Shown one piece after another: positions 15,151-23,838 of a stretch of DNA of 34,920 bases. The notes under the pieces are model-generated. The model worked only from the letters and a program-made list of their open reading frames with translations. It made no database searches and was not told the origin of the DNA. The number at the start of each line of letters is the position of its first letter. The first letter of the stretch is position 1. The stretch is from Levilactobacillus suantsaii (GTDB taxonomy: Bacteria; Bacillota; Bacilli; Lactobacillales; Lactobacillaceae): NCBI RefSeq assembly GCF_004115745.1, contig NZ_QXIL01000023.1, forward strand, positions 1-34,920, in the 5' to 3' direction. The position numbers and the translations under genes were made by a program.

Positions 15151-15383
15151 ATTAAACGACTCCTTTGTAGTAAGTTATGCTCTCACGACGGCTGGCCTGG
15201 CATCCGCGGCAATTAAACCGGTTACATTTCGTTTCAGCGCGTCCCCCCGTTAAAACGGCGACCTGTCCATCTGGGAGCTTTGGCTCCATTATACGGCTTA
15301 TCACGTGAAAAACCACTGAAAACGGCTTGCGTTACCGACTGGAACTTTTAACCCCAAAAACTCTCGAACGGAAGTCGTTTTAG
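15151..15383 (-). promoter_or_regulatory. ndh upstream region with a -10 and a hairpin
   Basis: A minus-strand TATAAT lies at 15288-15293. Directly downstream, GGAGC (15274-15278) and GCTCC (15283-15287) can form a hairpin at the 5' end of the transcript. The -35 is weak. The resulting leader is about 130 nt. No gene is seen in this stretch. Confidence 0.4.
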
Positions 15384-15434
15384 CTGACAAACGCGCCCAA
15401 AACCGATAAGGTAGGCATTAGTTAAGTCAACTAA
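15384..15434 (+). promoter_or_regulatory. Promoter and start-site palindrome of the NmrA-like gene
   Basis: -35 CTGACA (15384-15389), a 17-bp spacer and -10 TAAGGT (15407-15412). TTAGTT (15418-15423) and AACTAA (15429-15434) form an inverted repeat exactly at the expected start of transcription, suiting a redox- or quinone-sensing repressor (HxlR or MarR type). The regulator is unknown. Confidence 0.5.
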
Positions 15435-15507
15435 ACTAACCGTGATTGGACTGGGCCGTTAGGGTCACCAGTCACGTGCCACTAATTCATAGGAGGTCTT
15501 TTGATTT

Positions 15508-16158
15508 ATGACAACTTTAGTAATTGGGGCCCATGGCCACGTTGGACAACACATCGTTCAACAATTAGCTGACGCCGGTGAAACCGTCTACGGCGGGATT
15601 CGCAACGCCGAACAAGCGGCCGTCATCGAAAAATTGGGCGGTCAGGCTCGGATGGTAAATCTGATGGGCACCGCTGATGAGTTAGTCCCTGCCATGAAAG
15701 ACGTCGACACGGTCATCTTCTCCGCCGGTTCCGGTGGTAGTACTGACGATGACATGACGCTCAACATCGACTTGGATGGTGCCATCAAGGCCATGCAAGC
15801 GACCGAGACGGCCAAGATCAAGCGTTTCATCATGGTCAGTGCCATGGGCGCCGACGAACGGTCGTTCTGGGACCAGACCGGTATCCGACCATACTACGTG
15901 GCCAAGCACTACGCTGACCAGTGGTTACAACACCGGACTGATTTGGACTACACCATCATCCGGCCAACGACTTTGACCAACGACGACCCGACCGGTAAGA
16001 TTACGGTCGATCCGGGTCTCGACGGGTCCACGAGCATCAGTCGCGCCGACGTTGCGGCAACGATTGTCGCCATTGTCAAACACCCGCTCCCACAGCATAT
16101 TTTGACCATCGTGAACGGGGATACCCCGATTGCCGACGCCATCAAGGCGCAAGCTTAG
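15508..16158 (+). CDS. NAD(P)-binding NmrA/YwnB-like atypical SDR
   Basis: 216 residues. The N-terminal Rossmann motif VIGAHGHVGQHIVQQL and the VIFSAGSGG loop show NAD(P) binding. The NmrA-like branch lacks a classical YxxxK active site, though YYVAKHYAD (about residues 131-139) stands at the equivalent place. Members act as redox sensors or small quinone or flavin reductases; function here is not settled. AGGAGGT about 10 nt upstream supports the ATG. The gene is monocistronic, divergent from ndh, with a palindrome at its start site, a pattern often seen for electrophile-inducible genes. Confidence 0.85.
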   Translation: MTTLVIGAHGHVGQHIVQQLADAGETVYGGIRNAEQAAVIEKLGGQARMVNLMGTADELVPAMKDVDTVIFSAGSGGSTDDDMTLNIDLDGAIKAMQATETAKIKRFIMVSAMGADERSFWDQTGIRPYYVAKHYADQWLQHRTDLDYTIIRPTTLTNDDPTGKITVDPGLDGSTSISRADVAATIVAIVKHPLPQHILTIVNGDTPIADAIKAQA

Positions 16159-16217
16159 CGATGACCACGGGCGTCACGGGAACCACCTCGTGGGGCCATT
16201 AGCCATAACATCGTCAC

Positions 16218-16254
16218 AAAAAACGGCGCCGAGACACTTCTCGACGCCGTTTTT
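16218..16254. terminator. Bidirectional terminator between the NmrA-like and small secreted protein genes
   Basis: ACGGCG and CGCCGT arms with an inner GAGA/TCTC pair are flanked by A6 and T5 runs. It serves both convergent genes. Confidence 0.85.
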
Positions 16255-16294
16255 CATCGTTTCGGCTTCTATTCTGCGAGTTGGATGATCTGGC

Positions 16295-16582
16295 CTATTT
16301 TAATTGGCTGGCCCGGTGCCGTTGATCTAAGTTCAAGGCACTAGCGTTGACCGCCGTTTGAACCTGGGTGGATAGTTGCTTAGCACTGGTGCGTTTTAAG
16401 TGCACCTTGGTGAACTGAACGGTCGTCGTTGCCTGGGTGGGGAAGACCACCGTTGCCTGGACCGGCTCAGCTGAAACCGTGGTCTTAGTCGCTGCCGACG
16501 CCCCCGCGGACGTTGCCAGTAACATGGTCACCGTCATCGTTCCCAATAACAACTTTTTCATTTTCTGGGTTACCTTGGTCAT
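16295..16582 (-). CDS. Small secreted protein of unknown function
   Basis: 95 residues. A basic start (TKVTQKMKK), a hydrophobic core (LLLGTMTVTMLLATSAG) and ASAA form a textbook signal peptide, with cleavage expected near residue 31. The mature ~65 residues are Thr-, Gln- and Val-rich without Cys, with a KVHLKRTSAKQLSTQVQ segment, and match no family I know. GAGGAG precedes the ATG. It is divergent from the two-component operon that starts at 16858, so it could be one of its targets (inference). Confidence 0.75.
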   Translation of the reverse strand: MTKVTQKMKKLLLGTMTVTMLLATSAGASAATKTTVSAEPVQATVVFPTQATTTVQFTKVHLKRTSAKQLSTQVQTAVNASALNLDQRHRASQLK

Positions 16583-16716
16583 TTAAACCACTCCTCAATG
16601 GATGTTTTAGTCGGTTGCTTATCAATGTCTTAGTTATACCATGCGGTGCTGGTCGAAATCTTGAAGCTTCGTTAAGGTGAAAATATGAATTTCTTATCTT
16701 CGTTCCCGCAAAACTA

Positions 16717-16857
16717 TGCTAAGATACCACTGAATACCCCCCATCCCCGCCAGATAGCCATTATCAGCCATCTATCAGCGGCTATCGTTGCCTAGCTGGG
16801 GTGGTTTATCCCCCACCCTATTTAGGGCCATAAAATTAAGGAGTTGACTGTTTCACT
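16717..16857 (+). promoter_or_regulatory. Promoter and folded leader of the two-component operon
   Basis: An extended -10 (TGC then TAAGAT, 16720-16725) predicts a start near 16732. In the leader CCATCCCC (16741-16748) can pair with GGGGTGG (16798-16804), enclosing GATAGCC/GGCTATC (16753-16759 and 16780-16786). The same GGGTGG can pair instead with CCACCC just downstream (16813-16818). The two folds exclude each other. AAGGAG is the SD of the first gene. Confidence 0.45.
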
Positions 16858-17553
16858 ATGAAGAACACTATCTTGTTAGTTGAAGACGAGACCGGTCTCG
16901 CCAGTTACGTGGCCAAGGAACTCATTTTCGAAGATTTTCAGGTCTTGACCGCTGCCGACGGGGAAGCTGCCTGGGAAACCTACCAGACGCATCGCGACGA
17001 CCTGTTACTGGTTCTTTTAGACTGGATGCTCCCCCGGATGGACGGCATGGAGGTCCTCCGCCGAATTCGTAAACACGATGACCTGCCCGTCATTATGATG
17101 ACCGCCCGTGATTACCTGGGCGACAAGGTCACCGGCTTGGACAACGGGGCCGACGACTACATCACTAAACCCTTTGAAATTGAAGAACTATTAGCCCGGA
17201 TTCGGGTGATTCAGCGTCGAACCGCCCACCAAAGTGGCTTGGACCAAACCTACCACGTCGCCGATCTGACGCTCATCACCAAGACTCGCCAGGTCACCCG
17301 GGGCACGGAAACCCTGCAACTGACCCAACGGGAATACGACCTGCTGCTCTTCTTGATGCGCCATCCCGGCCAGGTCTTCACCCGTGACGAGCTCCTAGAT
17401 AACGTCTGGGGCGTCGACTTTTTGGGCCAACAAAACGTCGTCGACGTGTATATCGGCTACTTACGCAATAAAATCGATACGGGCGATCAAACACCTCTCT
17501 TCCACACGATTCGGGGCGTCGGGTACAGTCTGGAAGCGGATGATGCCTCATGA
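16858..17553 (+). CDS. OmpR-family response regulator
   Basis: 231 residues. The receiver domain has the acidic pocket Glu9-Asp10, phospho-acceptor Asp55 (in LLDWMLP), Thr82 and Lys104 (TKPFE). The C-terminal winged helix ends with DVYIGYLRNKID and IRGVGYSLE, the OmpR/PhoB recognition region. Overall it resembles the ArlR/CsrR type of Firmicutes. It overlaps the kinase gene by 4 nt (ATGA), so the pair is coupled. Targets are unknown; the divergent small secreted protein gene and the gene at 19016 are the nearest candidates. Confidence 0.95.
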   Translation: MKNTILLVEDETGLASYVAKELIFEDFQVLTAADGEAAWETYQTHRDDLLLVLLDWMLPRMDGMEVLRRIRKHDDLPVIMMTARDYLGDKVTGLDNGADDYITKPFEIEELLARIRVIQRRTAHQSGLDQTYHVADLTLITKTRQVTRGTETLQLTQREYDLLLFLMRHPGQVFTRDELLDNVWGVDFLGQQNVVDVYIGYLRNKIDTGDQTPLFHTIRGVGYSLEADDAS

Positions 17554-18923
17554 AAAAGACCAAGGTTCCGCGTTCCTATGCGGCCATCATTCGCCGCTCT
17601 TTCACCACGTTGCTCCTAACCATTGGGTTGGTCATCACACTGACCGTGTCCGTGACCTTGAGCGTTGACCAGTTGTTCCGGGCTCAGAACCAAGCTGCTC
17701 AGCTCAGTTCTAATTTGCAGATCAGCCAAGCCAACACCTTTCAGGACTGGTTGACCATCAACCGTAGTAGTGGATTGAACGCCCATAACACCTTTGTGGT
17801 GGTCAAAAACAGCGATGGCTCGACCACTTCATTTCTCCCAAGTAACCGGGTCCCCAACCTCACCAATAGTTGGCAGGTACCCTTCACCCACCTCATCTAT
17901 ATTCCAAAGGCGGGCCTGTATTTCTCCGAATCCTTAAAAATGAACCATAAGACCTACCTCTTATATATTGGCATGCACGTCTTATTAGGCAACCTCCACG
18001 TGCTGATTGCCGTGTTGATCATCGCCATCGGGTTGAGTCTCCTGATTGGGCTACTCTTCGTGCGCCGGCTGGCCAACCAGATCAGTCGACCGACCATCGA
18101 ATTGGCCCGCGCGGCCCAACAAGCCGCGGCCAACCCGGAAACAACTCAGCCAACGCTTCCCCAACCTACCGAACCCGCCGAAGTTGGCCAACTGGCTAAG
18201 GATTTCAACCAATTGCTGGCTTCGCAAAATGGGCGGTTACAACGTGAGCGGCAGTTCATCTCCGATGCCTCGCACGAATTACGCACTCCGATTGCCACGA
18301 TTCGGGGCAACATCAAGCTGATTGACCGTCACAGTGCCAAACATCCCGAAGTTATCCCCGAGTCGTTGGGCTTCATCGACCAGGAATCGTTGCGGATGCA
18401 ACACCTGATTGAAAACCTGCTTCATCTATCCCGGGCAGACCGAGCGCAAGATATCGACTTAGTCCCCATCGACGTTGCCAAGTTAGCGGAAGGTGTCGTG
18501 ACCCACTATCAACCCCTGATTGAACAACCCTTGAATTTTCACGGGCCCGCGACCCCGGCGATGGCGTTAGGCGATACCGATCTGGTCCACCAGATTTTGA
18601 CTGCTTTGCTCGATAACGCCCACAAGTATTCACCCAACGACCAGGCTATCACGGTCACGGTCGCTCAAAAAGACGACACCGTGACGTTAGCCGTGGCCGA
18701 CTTTGGCCGCGGTATCAGTAAAGCCGACCGGCAACACATCTTCGAACGCTTCTACCGGGTCGATTCATCACGGTCCAACCAGGTCGAAGGTAGTGGACTG
18801 GGGCTGGCTATCGTGTCACAATTAGTCCAGCTCAACCAGGGCCACATCAGTGTCAGTGACAACCACCCCCAAGGGACCATTTTCACCGTGTCACTCACCG
18901 CTGCCCCCGCTAAGGAATCCTAA
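17550..18923 (+). CDS. Sensor histidine kinase, ArlS-like
   Basis: 457 residues. Membrane segments lie at about 18-40 and 148-171 and enclose an extracellular sensor of about 105 residues without recognisable motifs. A HAMP-like linker follows, with an unusual Pro-Thr-rich stretch (about 195-209). The phospho-accepting His242 is in SDASHELRTP. The ATP domain has the N box (LLDNAHKYSPND, Asn356), G1 (ADFGRGIS, from Asp384) and G2 (GSGLGLAI, about 414-421). All catalytic boxes are present. It is co-transcribed and coupled with the response regulator. The signal is unknown. Confidence 0.94.
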   Translation: MKKTKVPRSYAAIIRRSFTTLLLTIGLVITLTVSVTLSVDQLFRAQNQAAQLSSNLQISQANTFQDWLTINRSSGLNAHNTFVVVKNSDGSTTSFLPSNRVPNLTNSWQVPFTHLIYIPKAGLYFSESLKMNHKTYLLYIGMHVLLGNLHVLIAVLIIAIGLSLLIGLLFVRRLANQISRPTIELARAAQQAAANPETTQPTLPQPTEPAEVGQLAKDFNQLLASQNGRLQRERQFISDASHELRTPIATIRGNIKLIDRHSAKHPEVIPESLGFIDQESLRMQHLIENLLHLSRADRAQDIDLVPIDVAKLAEGVVTHYQPLIEQPLNFHGPATPAMALGDTDLVHQILTALLDNAHKYSPNDQAITVTVAQKDDTVTLAVADFGRGISKADRQHIFERFYRVDSSRSNQVEGSGLGLAIVSQLVQLNQGHISVSDNHPQGTIFTVSLTAAPAKES

Positions 18924-18978
18924 GAAATTCTCAGACAATCCTTAACCAAAACCGATAACTTCCCGACGTTTTCTTCGC

Positions 18979-18984
18979 TATACT
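18979..18984 (+). promoter_or_regulatory. -10 element of the small gene at 19016
   Basis: TATACT, with TAACTT 17 bp upstream as a weak -35. It lies about 30 bp before the ATG and suggests a transcript separate from the kinase gene. Confidence 0.45.
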
Positions 18985-19015
18985 AGAGTCATCAAGTGAA
19001 AGGAAGTGTCTGACT

Positions 19016-19267
19016 ATGCTGATTGATAACAACCCGCAAATTCATACTATTACGCCCGCCCGGATCACCAAGGTCTTCTACCCTTACGTGATTGCCAAAA
19101 CGGAAGCTGGGAGTTACGTCAACATTAATTTAAGCGACAAGGAACGCCATGACCCGCTGTTTTGGGAATCCATTACCAATATTGCCAAAGCCAAGCTCTG
19201 GGTCCCGATTGGCGAACGATTCCACCAACTCCTGTCGTACGACTGGATGTACAGCCCAGCCGACTAA
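19016..19267 (+). CDS. Small conserved-looking cytoplasmic protein, unknown function
   Basis: 83 residues, no signal peptide or membrane segment, mixed charged and aromatic composition (KVFYPYVIAKTEAGSYVNINL, ending LLSYDWMYSPAD). GAAAGGAAGTG upstream and a perfect terminator right after the stop support it as a real monocistronic gene. I do not recognise the family. The central strand pattern and length allow a small OB- or barrel-like fold, but that is speculation. Confidence 0.75.
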   Translation: MLIDNNPQIHTITPARITKVFYPYVIAKTEAGSYVNINLSDKERHDPLFWESITNIAKAKLWVPIGERFHQLLSYDWMYSPAD

Positions 19268-19286
19268 CCTAAGTTTATTCAACCCC

Positions 19287-19314
19287 AACGCCGTTCAAGT
19301 GAACGGCGTTTTTT
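19287..19314 (+). terminator. Terminator of the small gene
   Basis: AACGCCGTTC and GAACGGCGTT form a perfect 10-bp stem with a 4-nt loop, followed by T6. Confidence 0.9.
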
Positions 19315-19361
19315 ACTGACCTTTTATCCGAAACCGGAGATCTCGCGTCATAGCCCCGCAC

Positions 19362-19424
19362 AAAAAAAGCATCACCTGGCGGTCTTTTGACCGCCAGCCA
19401 ATGCTGGACAATGGTGCTTTTTTA
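19362..19424. terminator. Branched bidirectional terminator of the membrane protein gene
   Basis: Outer arms AAAAAAGCA and CACC pair with GGTGC and TTTTTT. They enclose two more hairpins, GGCGGTC tttt GACCGCC and CCAGC caat GCTGG. The three-way shape is unusual for a terminator. T-tracts exist on both strands. Confidence 0.75.
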
Positions 19425-19427
19425 AAC

Positions 19428-19859
19428 TTAACGTTCCATCGGTTTGCGTAGGATCTGGGCCTTACGGATCAAATCTCGTCGCGTTTGGTACGGCAAGATC
19501 TTCGTCTTGTGGGCGGCAAACCCGTCATACGAACCACCAACGCCCGCCACGGCGAAACTCAACAGGTCCCAGATACCTTGGGGCCACGTCGGGTTAAAGG
19601 TCAAAGCCAACAACGCCAGAATCCCAAAAAACGCCAAACTGATGAATGCCGAGGCGCCTTGGCGGTTTACTCGGCTGAAATACGGGTAGTGGTGCATGAA
19701 CAACGCATCCATCACCCCGAGAGCCACGACCACGCCCACCGCCGTTTGCAACGGCTGGGTGGTCGTAAAGTAATACGCTGCGCTAAATAAAATCATAAAG
19801 GTCAGGTAGAGCCAAAAGGCATGAAACCCGTATCGCCAGTCAAATTGCATCGCGAGCAT
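19428..19859 (-). CDS. Integral membrane protein of unknown function
   Basis: 143 residues with four hydrophobic segments (about 12-30, 38-56, 68-87 and 95-112) and a basic C-terminal tail (TKILPYQTRRDLIRKAQILRK). No catalytic motif is seen, and I do not recognise the family. AAAGTGAG precedes the ATG at 19859; a second ATG three codons later is possible. Just upstream is a near-perfect palindrome (19866-19889) that could be a regulatory site. Confidence 0.75.
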   Translation of the reverse strand: MLAMQFDWRYGFHAFWLYLTFMILFSAAYYFTTTQPLQTAVGVVVALGVMDALFMHHYPYFSRVNRQGASAFISLAFFGILALLALTFNPTWPQGIWDLLSFAVAGVGGSYDGFAAHKTKILPYQTRRDLIRKAQILRKPMER

Positions 19860-19865
19860 CTCACT

Positions 19866-19889
19866 TTAACGGGAAGGTCTTCCCTTAAA
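19866..19889. promoter_or_regulatory. Palindrome before the membrane protein gene
   Basis: TTTAAC-GGGAAG-GT-CTTCCC-TTAAA, two 6-bp GC-rich arms with further AT-rich symmetry. It sits between the expected promoter and the ATG, so it could be an operator or a leader hairpin. Confidence 0.4.
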
Positions 19890-20033
19890 TTGGAGGCTAT
19901 TCTAGCACGGACTGTACGACGCGGATACGGGGACTTTCCCCATAGTTAGGTTAATAACCCTACCAACGTCTAGCCTGAAATCCCTTCCTTTACCGGGCCA
20001 CTACCATGTGGCGCACCCGGTACAAAAGTGGGA

Positions 20034-21442
20034 TTATTTTTTGGTAAAGGTCCCGTGTTGCCGTAACGCCCAAGCCATCACCAGCCAGCTTAGTGCACTG
20101 GTGACCACTAAGACCGTCAATGCCGTCTGCGAACCGTTGGCCGTCTTGAGGGCCGTAGTCGACCCGGAAACGGCTTGTGCGGCCGCGATGATAGCGGAGA
20201 CCAGGGCGGTCCCGATAGCCCCGGCGAACTGCTGTAACGAGTTCATCAAGGCGTTGCCGTCGGGTTTTAAATCCGCTGACAAGTGCTTCAACCCACTGGT
20301 CATGATGTTGCCAAACCCCATGCCAATCCCAATCATGTACAGGATATACAGCGCGAGCATCACGCTGGCCCCCAAGTGGTCAGCGAGCAAGGCCATGCAG
20401 ATCAAAGCCACTTCGGCGAGGCCAATCCCCAATAAGATGGGCCGTTGGGCGCCAAAACGGTCCAGGATCTGTCCACCCACGGGCGCAAAGCACGCGCCAA
20501 TCAAGGCGCCGGGCAAGACGATCAGTCCGGCTACGAACGCCGTTTGCTGGTCGACCAATTGCAGGTAGTTCGGCAAAATGAACGACAGGCCCAACGAGGC
20601 AATCTGCAACAAGAAAAAGACCAACAGATGACCGCTAAAGGCCTTGTTGCGTAACGCCTGCAAGTGAATCAGTGGTTGGTCCAGGTGTAACGAGTGGTGG
20701 GTGAACCAGATGAGGCCTAGACAGCCGATGATGAGTGACCCCAACACGGGCCAGCTCATCCAAGCGTACTGACTCACGGCGCTGAAGCCATAGATGAAGC
20801 CGCCAAAAGTCACGATGATGCCCACCATGCTGAGCCAATCGAAGGCCTCACGGTGCGCGTCGGGGTGACCTGCCGAATCGTGTTAACCCCCACGAAGAAG
20901 GCCACCACCAGAAACGGCACCAGGATCCAGAAAATGTAGCGCCAATTCAAAGCCGTGATCAAGATGCCCCCGTAAGTCGGCCCAATCGCCGGCCCAATCG
21001 CCGTCACCAACGTGCCGACCCCGGTCATCAGGCCCAACCGACTCAGTGGGACTTGCTCCAAAATGATGTTAAACATCAACGGTAGGGCAATCCCCGTCCC
21101 GAAGGCTTGAATCGCCCGACCGGTCAATAGAAATGCGAAACTGGGGGCACAAGCATCGACGATGATGCCAGCGATGAACAGGAGGTTTGCCGTCACAAAC
21201 AACCCCTTCATCGGGAACCGGCGTTTTAAGTACGAGGAAATCGGCACGATGCAGGCCACAATCAATAAGTACAAGGTGGTCATCCATTGCACCGTCCCGG
21301 TGGTGATATCAAATTCGCGCATCAACGTAGGGAACGTGATGTTCATCGCCGTTTCCACAATGACCCCACTCAGCGACATCAACCCCGTCGCTAACACGGC
21401 CCCGATAACGCGGGGACTGATTCGATCTGTTTTAGTTGTCAT
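20034..21442 (-). pseudogene. MFS multidrug exporter (DHA2/EmrB-QacA type), frameshifted
   Basis: An H+-coupled drug exporter of about 470 residues if intact. The first frame runs from ATG 21442 (MTTKTDRISPRVIGAVLATG) through the first membrane half, including GRAIQAFGTGIALPLMFNII and GPAIGPTYGGILI. It then leaves frame after TPTRTV near 20849 and stops at 20810. The correct continuation, EAFDWLSMVGIIVTFGG, is in the next frame and runs to 20034 with the rest of the 14-segment protein. Restoring GTGGAGGCC from the present GTGAGGCC joins the halves, so one G is missing. The gene follows the marR gene by 18 bp in a repressor-exporter operon. A restart at ATG 20828 would yield a non-functional C-terminal half. 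Either a recent null allele or an assembly error. Confidence 0.87.
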
Positions 21443-21460
21443 ACTAGCTTCCTTTCTGAA

Positions 21461-21874
21461 TTACCATTTTTTAATCCGCAAGAGGGCTTCCCGAAAACCG
21501 GCAACGGCTTCGGGCGATAACCCGGCGATCATCTTGTAGTCCTGCTGTTCCAGATGTTGCGTCACCACGGGGACCAGTTGGCGCCCCTTAGCGGTGAGCG
21601 CAAGTTGGCGCTTGCGACTATCGTCAGCCGCCACCACTCGGGTGACTAACTCCCGGTCCACCATCCGCCGAATCAGCAATGACGCGGTCGAGCGCTGAAT
21701 CTCAAACTCGTGTTCGACGTCGACTTGATAGGTCACCAAGTCTGTTCGGCGACCCAAATAATCGATCACCGACATTTGCATGCCCGTCAACCCATATTTT
21801 CGGGCAAAGGCATTCATCTCCAGTGTCATTTGGTTGGTGGCGTCACGCAATAGCCCGCCTAACCGTTTTTCCAT
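21461..21874 (-). CDS. MarR family repressor of the adjacent exporter
   Basis: 137 residues with the MarR winged helix (GLTGMQMSVIDYLGRR, FEIQRSTASLLIRRMVDRELV, then the wing with ADDSRKRQLALTAKGRQ). An AAGGAGGT SD supports ATG 21874. It precedes the exporter in one operon, and a palindromic operator lies on the shared promoter. Autorepression relieved by the exported drug or another small molecule is the expected circuit (inference). Confidence 0.92.
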   Translation of the reverse strand: MEKRLGGLLRDATNQMTLEMNAFARKYGLTGMQMSVIDYLGRRTDLVTYQVDVEHEFEIQRSTASLLIRRMVDRELVTRVVAADDSRKRQLALTAKGRQLVPVVTQHLEQQDYKMIAGLSPEAVAGFREALLRIKKW

Positions 21875-21889
21875 CGTCCTACCTCCTTT

Positions 21890-21934
21890 TTGTTAGTCAG
21901 CTAACAATTATAATGAAATTCAGGAAAAAGGCAA
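21890..21934 (-). promoter_or_regulatory. marR-exporter promoter and MarR operator
   Basis: On the minus strand -35 TTGCCT (21929-21934), a 16-bp spacer and -10 TATAAT (21907-21912). TTGTTAG (21890-21896) and CTAACAA (21901-21907) form a perfect inverted repeat around TCAG that touches the -10, as expected for a MarR operator. Confidence 0.75.
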
Positions 21935-21952
21935 CCGGTTCCACCCTAAATT

Positions 21953-21978
21953 AAAAAGGACTCCTCACGGTCAGTCCC
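21953..21978 (-). terminator. Terminator of corA
   Basis: On the minus strand GGACT and AGTCC form a short stem followed by TTTTT. It lies about 25 bp after the corA stop. Confidence 0.55.
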
Positions 21979-22004
21979 GCGGTTAGCCCCTTTAGTTGCG
22001 TTCA

Positions 22005-22922
22005 TTACCAAAAATGTCGGTGGCGCAAGTACTGCGCAATCGCCACCATGCACCCGACCATCAATACGATGGTGAAGACCCACGAGATGGGACTATTGGC
22101 AATCGGCAGTTTCACGTTCATACCGTAAAAACCGGTCACAATCGTGGGAATCGTCAGCACCAACGACCAGATGGTCAAAAATTTCATGGTCGCGTTCAGG
22201 TTGTTGTTCAAGACATTATTAAAGGTCCGCGAAATCCGATCCACGACCTCGGCTTCGGTCGCGGTCATTTCGGAGGTCTGCCGAGCTTCAATGACCGCAT
22301 CGGCCAATAGTTCCCGGTTCTTATCGGAGAGTTGCTTGCCAAACGGCTTATTGGTCAAATTGACCACCAGCATGGTGTTGTTGCGCGTGGCGCTGACGAA
22401 GTACGCCAGACTCTGTTGCAAGTTCGACAGCGCAATCAAATCCTTATTATCGGGAGACTGGTTCAACTGACGGTCTAGTCGGTTCTGTTCGGCATTGATT
22501 TTGCGGACAGGACCGATGAACTGGTCGAACAAGATGAAGAAGCTAATCAGGACGAACTCGTTGGTGTCCTGGATGGTCGTGTAGTCCAAGCGTTGCTCCA
22601 GGAGTTGGTTGACCCACTGAGTGCGTTTGGTGGTAATCGTGAAGACCCGGTTGCCCTTCAACAGGAGCGTGACTGGCCGGGTGATCGACCGTTGGGCCAC
22701 GGCGTCGATAATGACTGGCACGTGGAGGACGAACAGTTGGGTGTTTAAGTACTCGTCGCGGTCATAGTGGGACCGTTCGTTTTCATCGGTAACGTAGGTC
22801 AAAATCTCATCGGTCAACCCGTACATCTGCTTGAGCTGTTCTCGGTCGGTTTCCCCTTCAACAGCCGCTTCGACCCACACCAGCGCCTGGCCGTCACCGC
22901 CTAATTTGCGTTCAACAATCAT
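22005..22922 (-). CDS. corA: CorA family divalent cation transporter
   Basis: 305 residues. The N-terminal cytoplasmic domain and long stalk helix lead to two C-terminal membrane segments. The selectivity signature Gly267-Met268-Asn269 (in GFYGMNVKLP) stands between them. Members move Mg2+ (some Co2+ or Ni2+) down the gradient. The very hydrophilic loop usually seen after GMN is short here (KLPIANSP). A GGGGG SD precedes the ATG. It has its own terminator and no regulatory partner nearby. Confidence 0.92.
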   Translation of the reverse strand: MIVERKLGGDGQALVWVEAAVEGETDREQLKQMYGLTDEILTYVTDENERSHYDRDEYLNTQLFVLHVPVIIDAVAQRSITRPVTLLLKGNRVFTITTKRTQWVNQLLEQRLDYTTIQDTNEFVLISFFILFDQFIGPVRKINAEQNRLDRQLNQSPDNKDLIALSNLQQSLAYFVSATRNNTMLVVNLTNKPFGKQLSDKNRELLADAVIEARQTSEMTATEAEVVDRISRTFNNVLNNNLNATMKFLTIWSLVLTIPTIVTGFYGMNVKLPIANSPISWVFTIVLMVGCMVAIAQYLRHRHFW

Positions 22923-22993
22923 GCCCGTTCCCCCCTTGCTCAGCGATGCTTTAAGTGTACCACGTTTCCCCCACCAACCTCCTCTTAGACGCT

Positions 22994-23030
22994 AAAAAAG
23001 GACCCAACTCATTTAAGAATTGGGTCCCTT
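22994..23030 (-). terminator. Terminator of pnuC
   Basis: GGACCCAA (23000-23007) and TTGGGTCC (23020-23027) form a perfect stem, flanked by A-run and T-rich sequence. T6 lies on the minus strand. Confidence 0.8.
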
Positions 23031-23055
23031 TAGGGAATTTGAAATTAAAGTCAAG

Positions 23056-23808
23056 CTAGTTGGTTTCGTTCAACTGACCGGCGTAAGCCGTTTCTTGGGC
23101 CACGACCCGTTGCCGTTCCTTTTCGTTGTACCACGGGGAAACCGTGAAGGCCAACACGTCGTTGACCAGGTAAACGGAACTGTTGATAAACATCGCCAAC
23201 GTCGCGGAGCCTTGGCGGAAGGAAATGAACCAGAGGACCATTTGCGCCAAACCGGAGGCAATCCACCAAACGTACTGGTTGTTGAACCGTAGGAAGCAGA
23301 TGATGCCCGCCGTGAAGCTGATGGCGAAACTAATGGCATCGACCCACGGCCGCGGGTCGTCGGTAAACGCCCCGATGCCCCAACCGGAGATCACGTAAAT
23401 GACCACCGTGGAAACCAAGGCAATCGCCCAGCTCTTGCTGGTAAAGCGGCGAATCTTGGACGCCATATTGACGTTCCAGTCCGCACTGATCAAGACCGGA
23501 ATATCCAGGGTCACGACGTACGCCACTTGTTCAAAAATCGTTAAGTAGTTTTTCGCTGCGAAGCCGGTGATGATGAAACAAATCGCCGACAATACTCCCA
23601 GAACCCCGTTGACGGACTTGGCAGCATTGATGGCCAGGACACACAGGACCCCGAGCGTCGTACCGATAAAGGTCAGAATCGTTAGGGGCGTGATAGGTTG
23701 CCCGACTAACGTCATGACCTGGCACCCCAGGCTAAAGAAGAATAGGTAATAGTTCTGTTGCGGCCAGCCTTTTAATTGGTGGGCCAAAAATTGAAAATAG
23801 TGTTGCAT
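23056..23808 (-). CDS. pnuC: PnuC family nicotinamide riboside (or related vitamin) transporter
   Basis: 250 residues with about seven membrane segments. The family takes up nicotinamide riboside by facilitated diffusion for NAD synthesis; lactobacilli lacking de novo NAD synthesis depend on such precursors. The conserved substrate region (FRFNNQYVWWIASGLAQMVLW) and the C-terminal VYLVNDVLAF segment fit PnuC. The ATG at 23808 has a GAGGGAG SD about 10 nt away. The gene is monocistronic and preceded by a palindrome-rich leader of about 100 nt. Related PnuX and PnuT (riboflavin, thiamin) are the alternatives, but the sequence looks more like PnuC. Confidence 0.88.
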   Translation of the reverse strand: MQHYFQFLAHQLKGWPQQNYYLFFFSLGCQVMTLVGQPITPLTILTFIGTTLGVLCVLAINAAKSVNGVLGVLSAICFIITGFAAKNYLTIFEQVAYVVTLDIPVLISADWNVNMASKIRRFTSKSWAIALVSTVVIYVISGWGIGAFTDDPRPWVDAISFAISFTAGIICFLRFNNQYVWWIASGLAQMVLWFISFRQGSATLAMFINSSVYLVNDVLAFTVSPWYNEKERQRVVAQETAYAGQLNETN

Positions 23809-23838
23809 GCGAAAAACGCTCCCTCACCGTTTAGTTCG

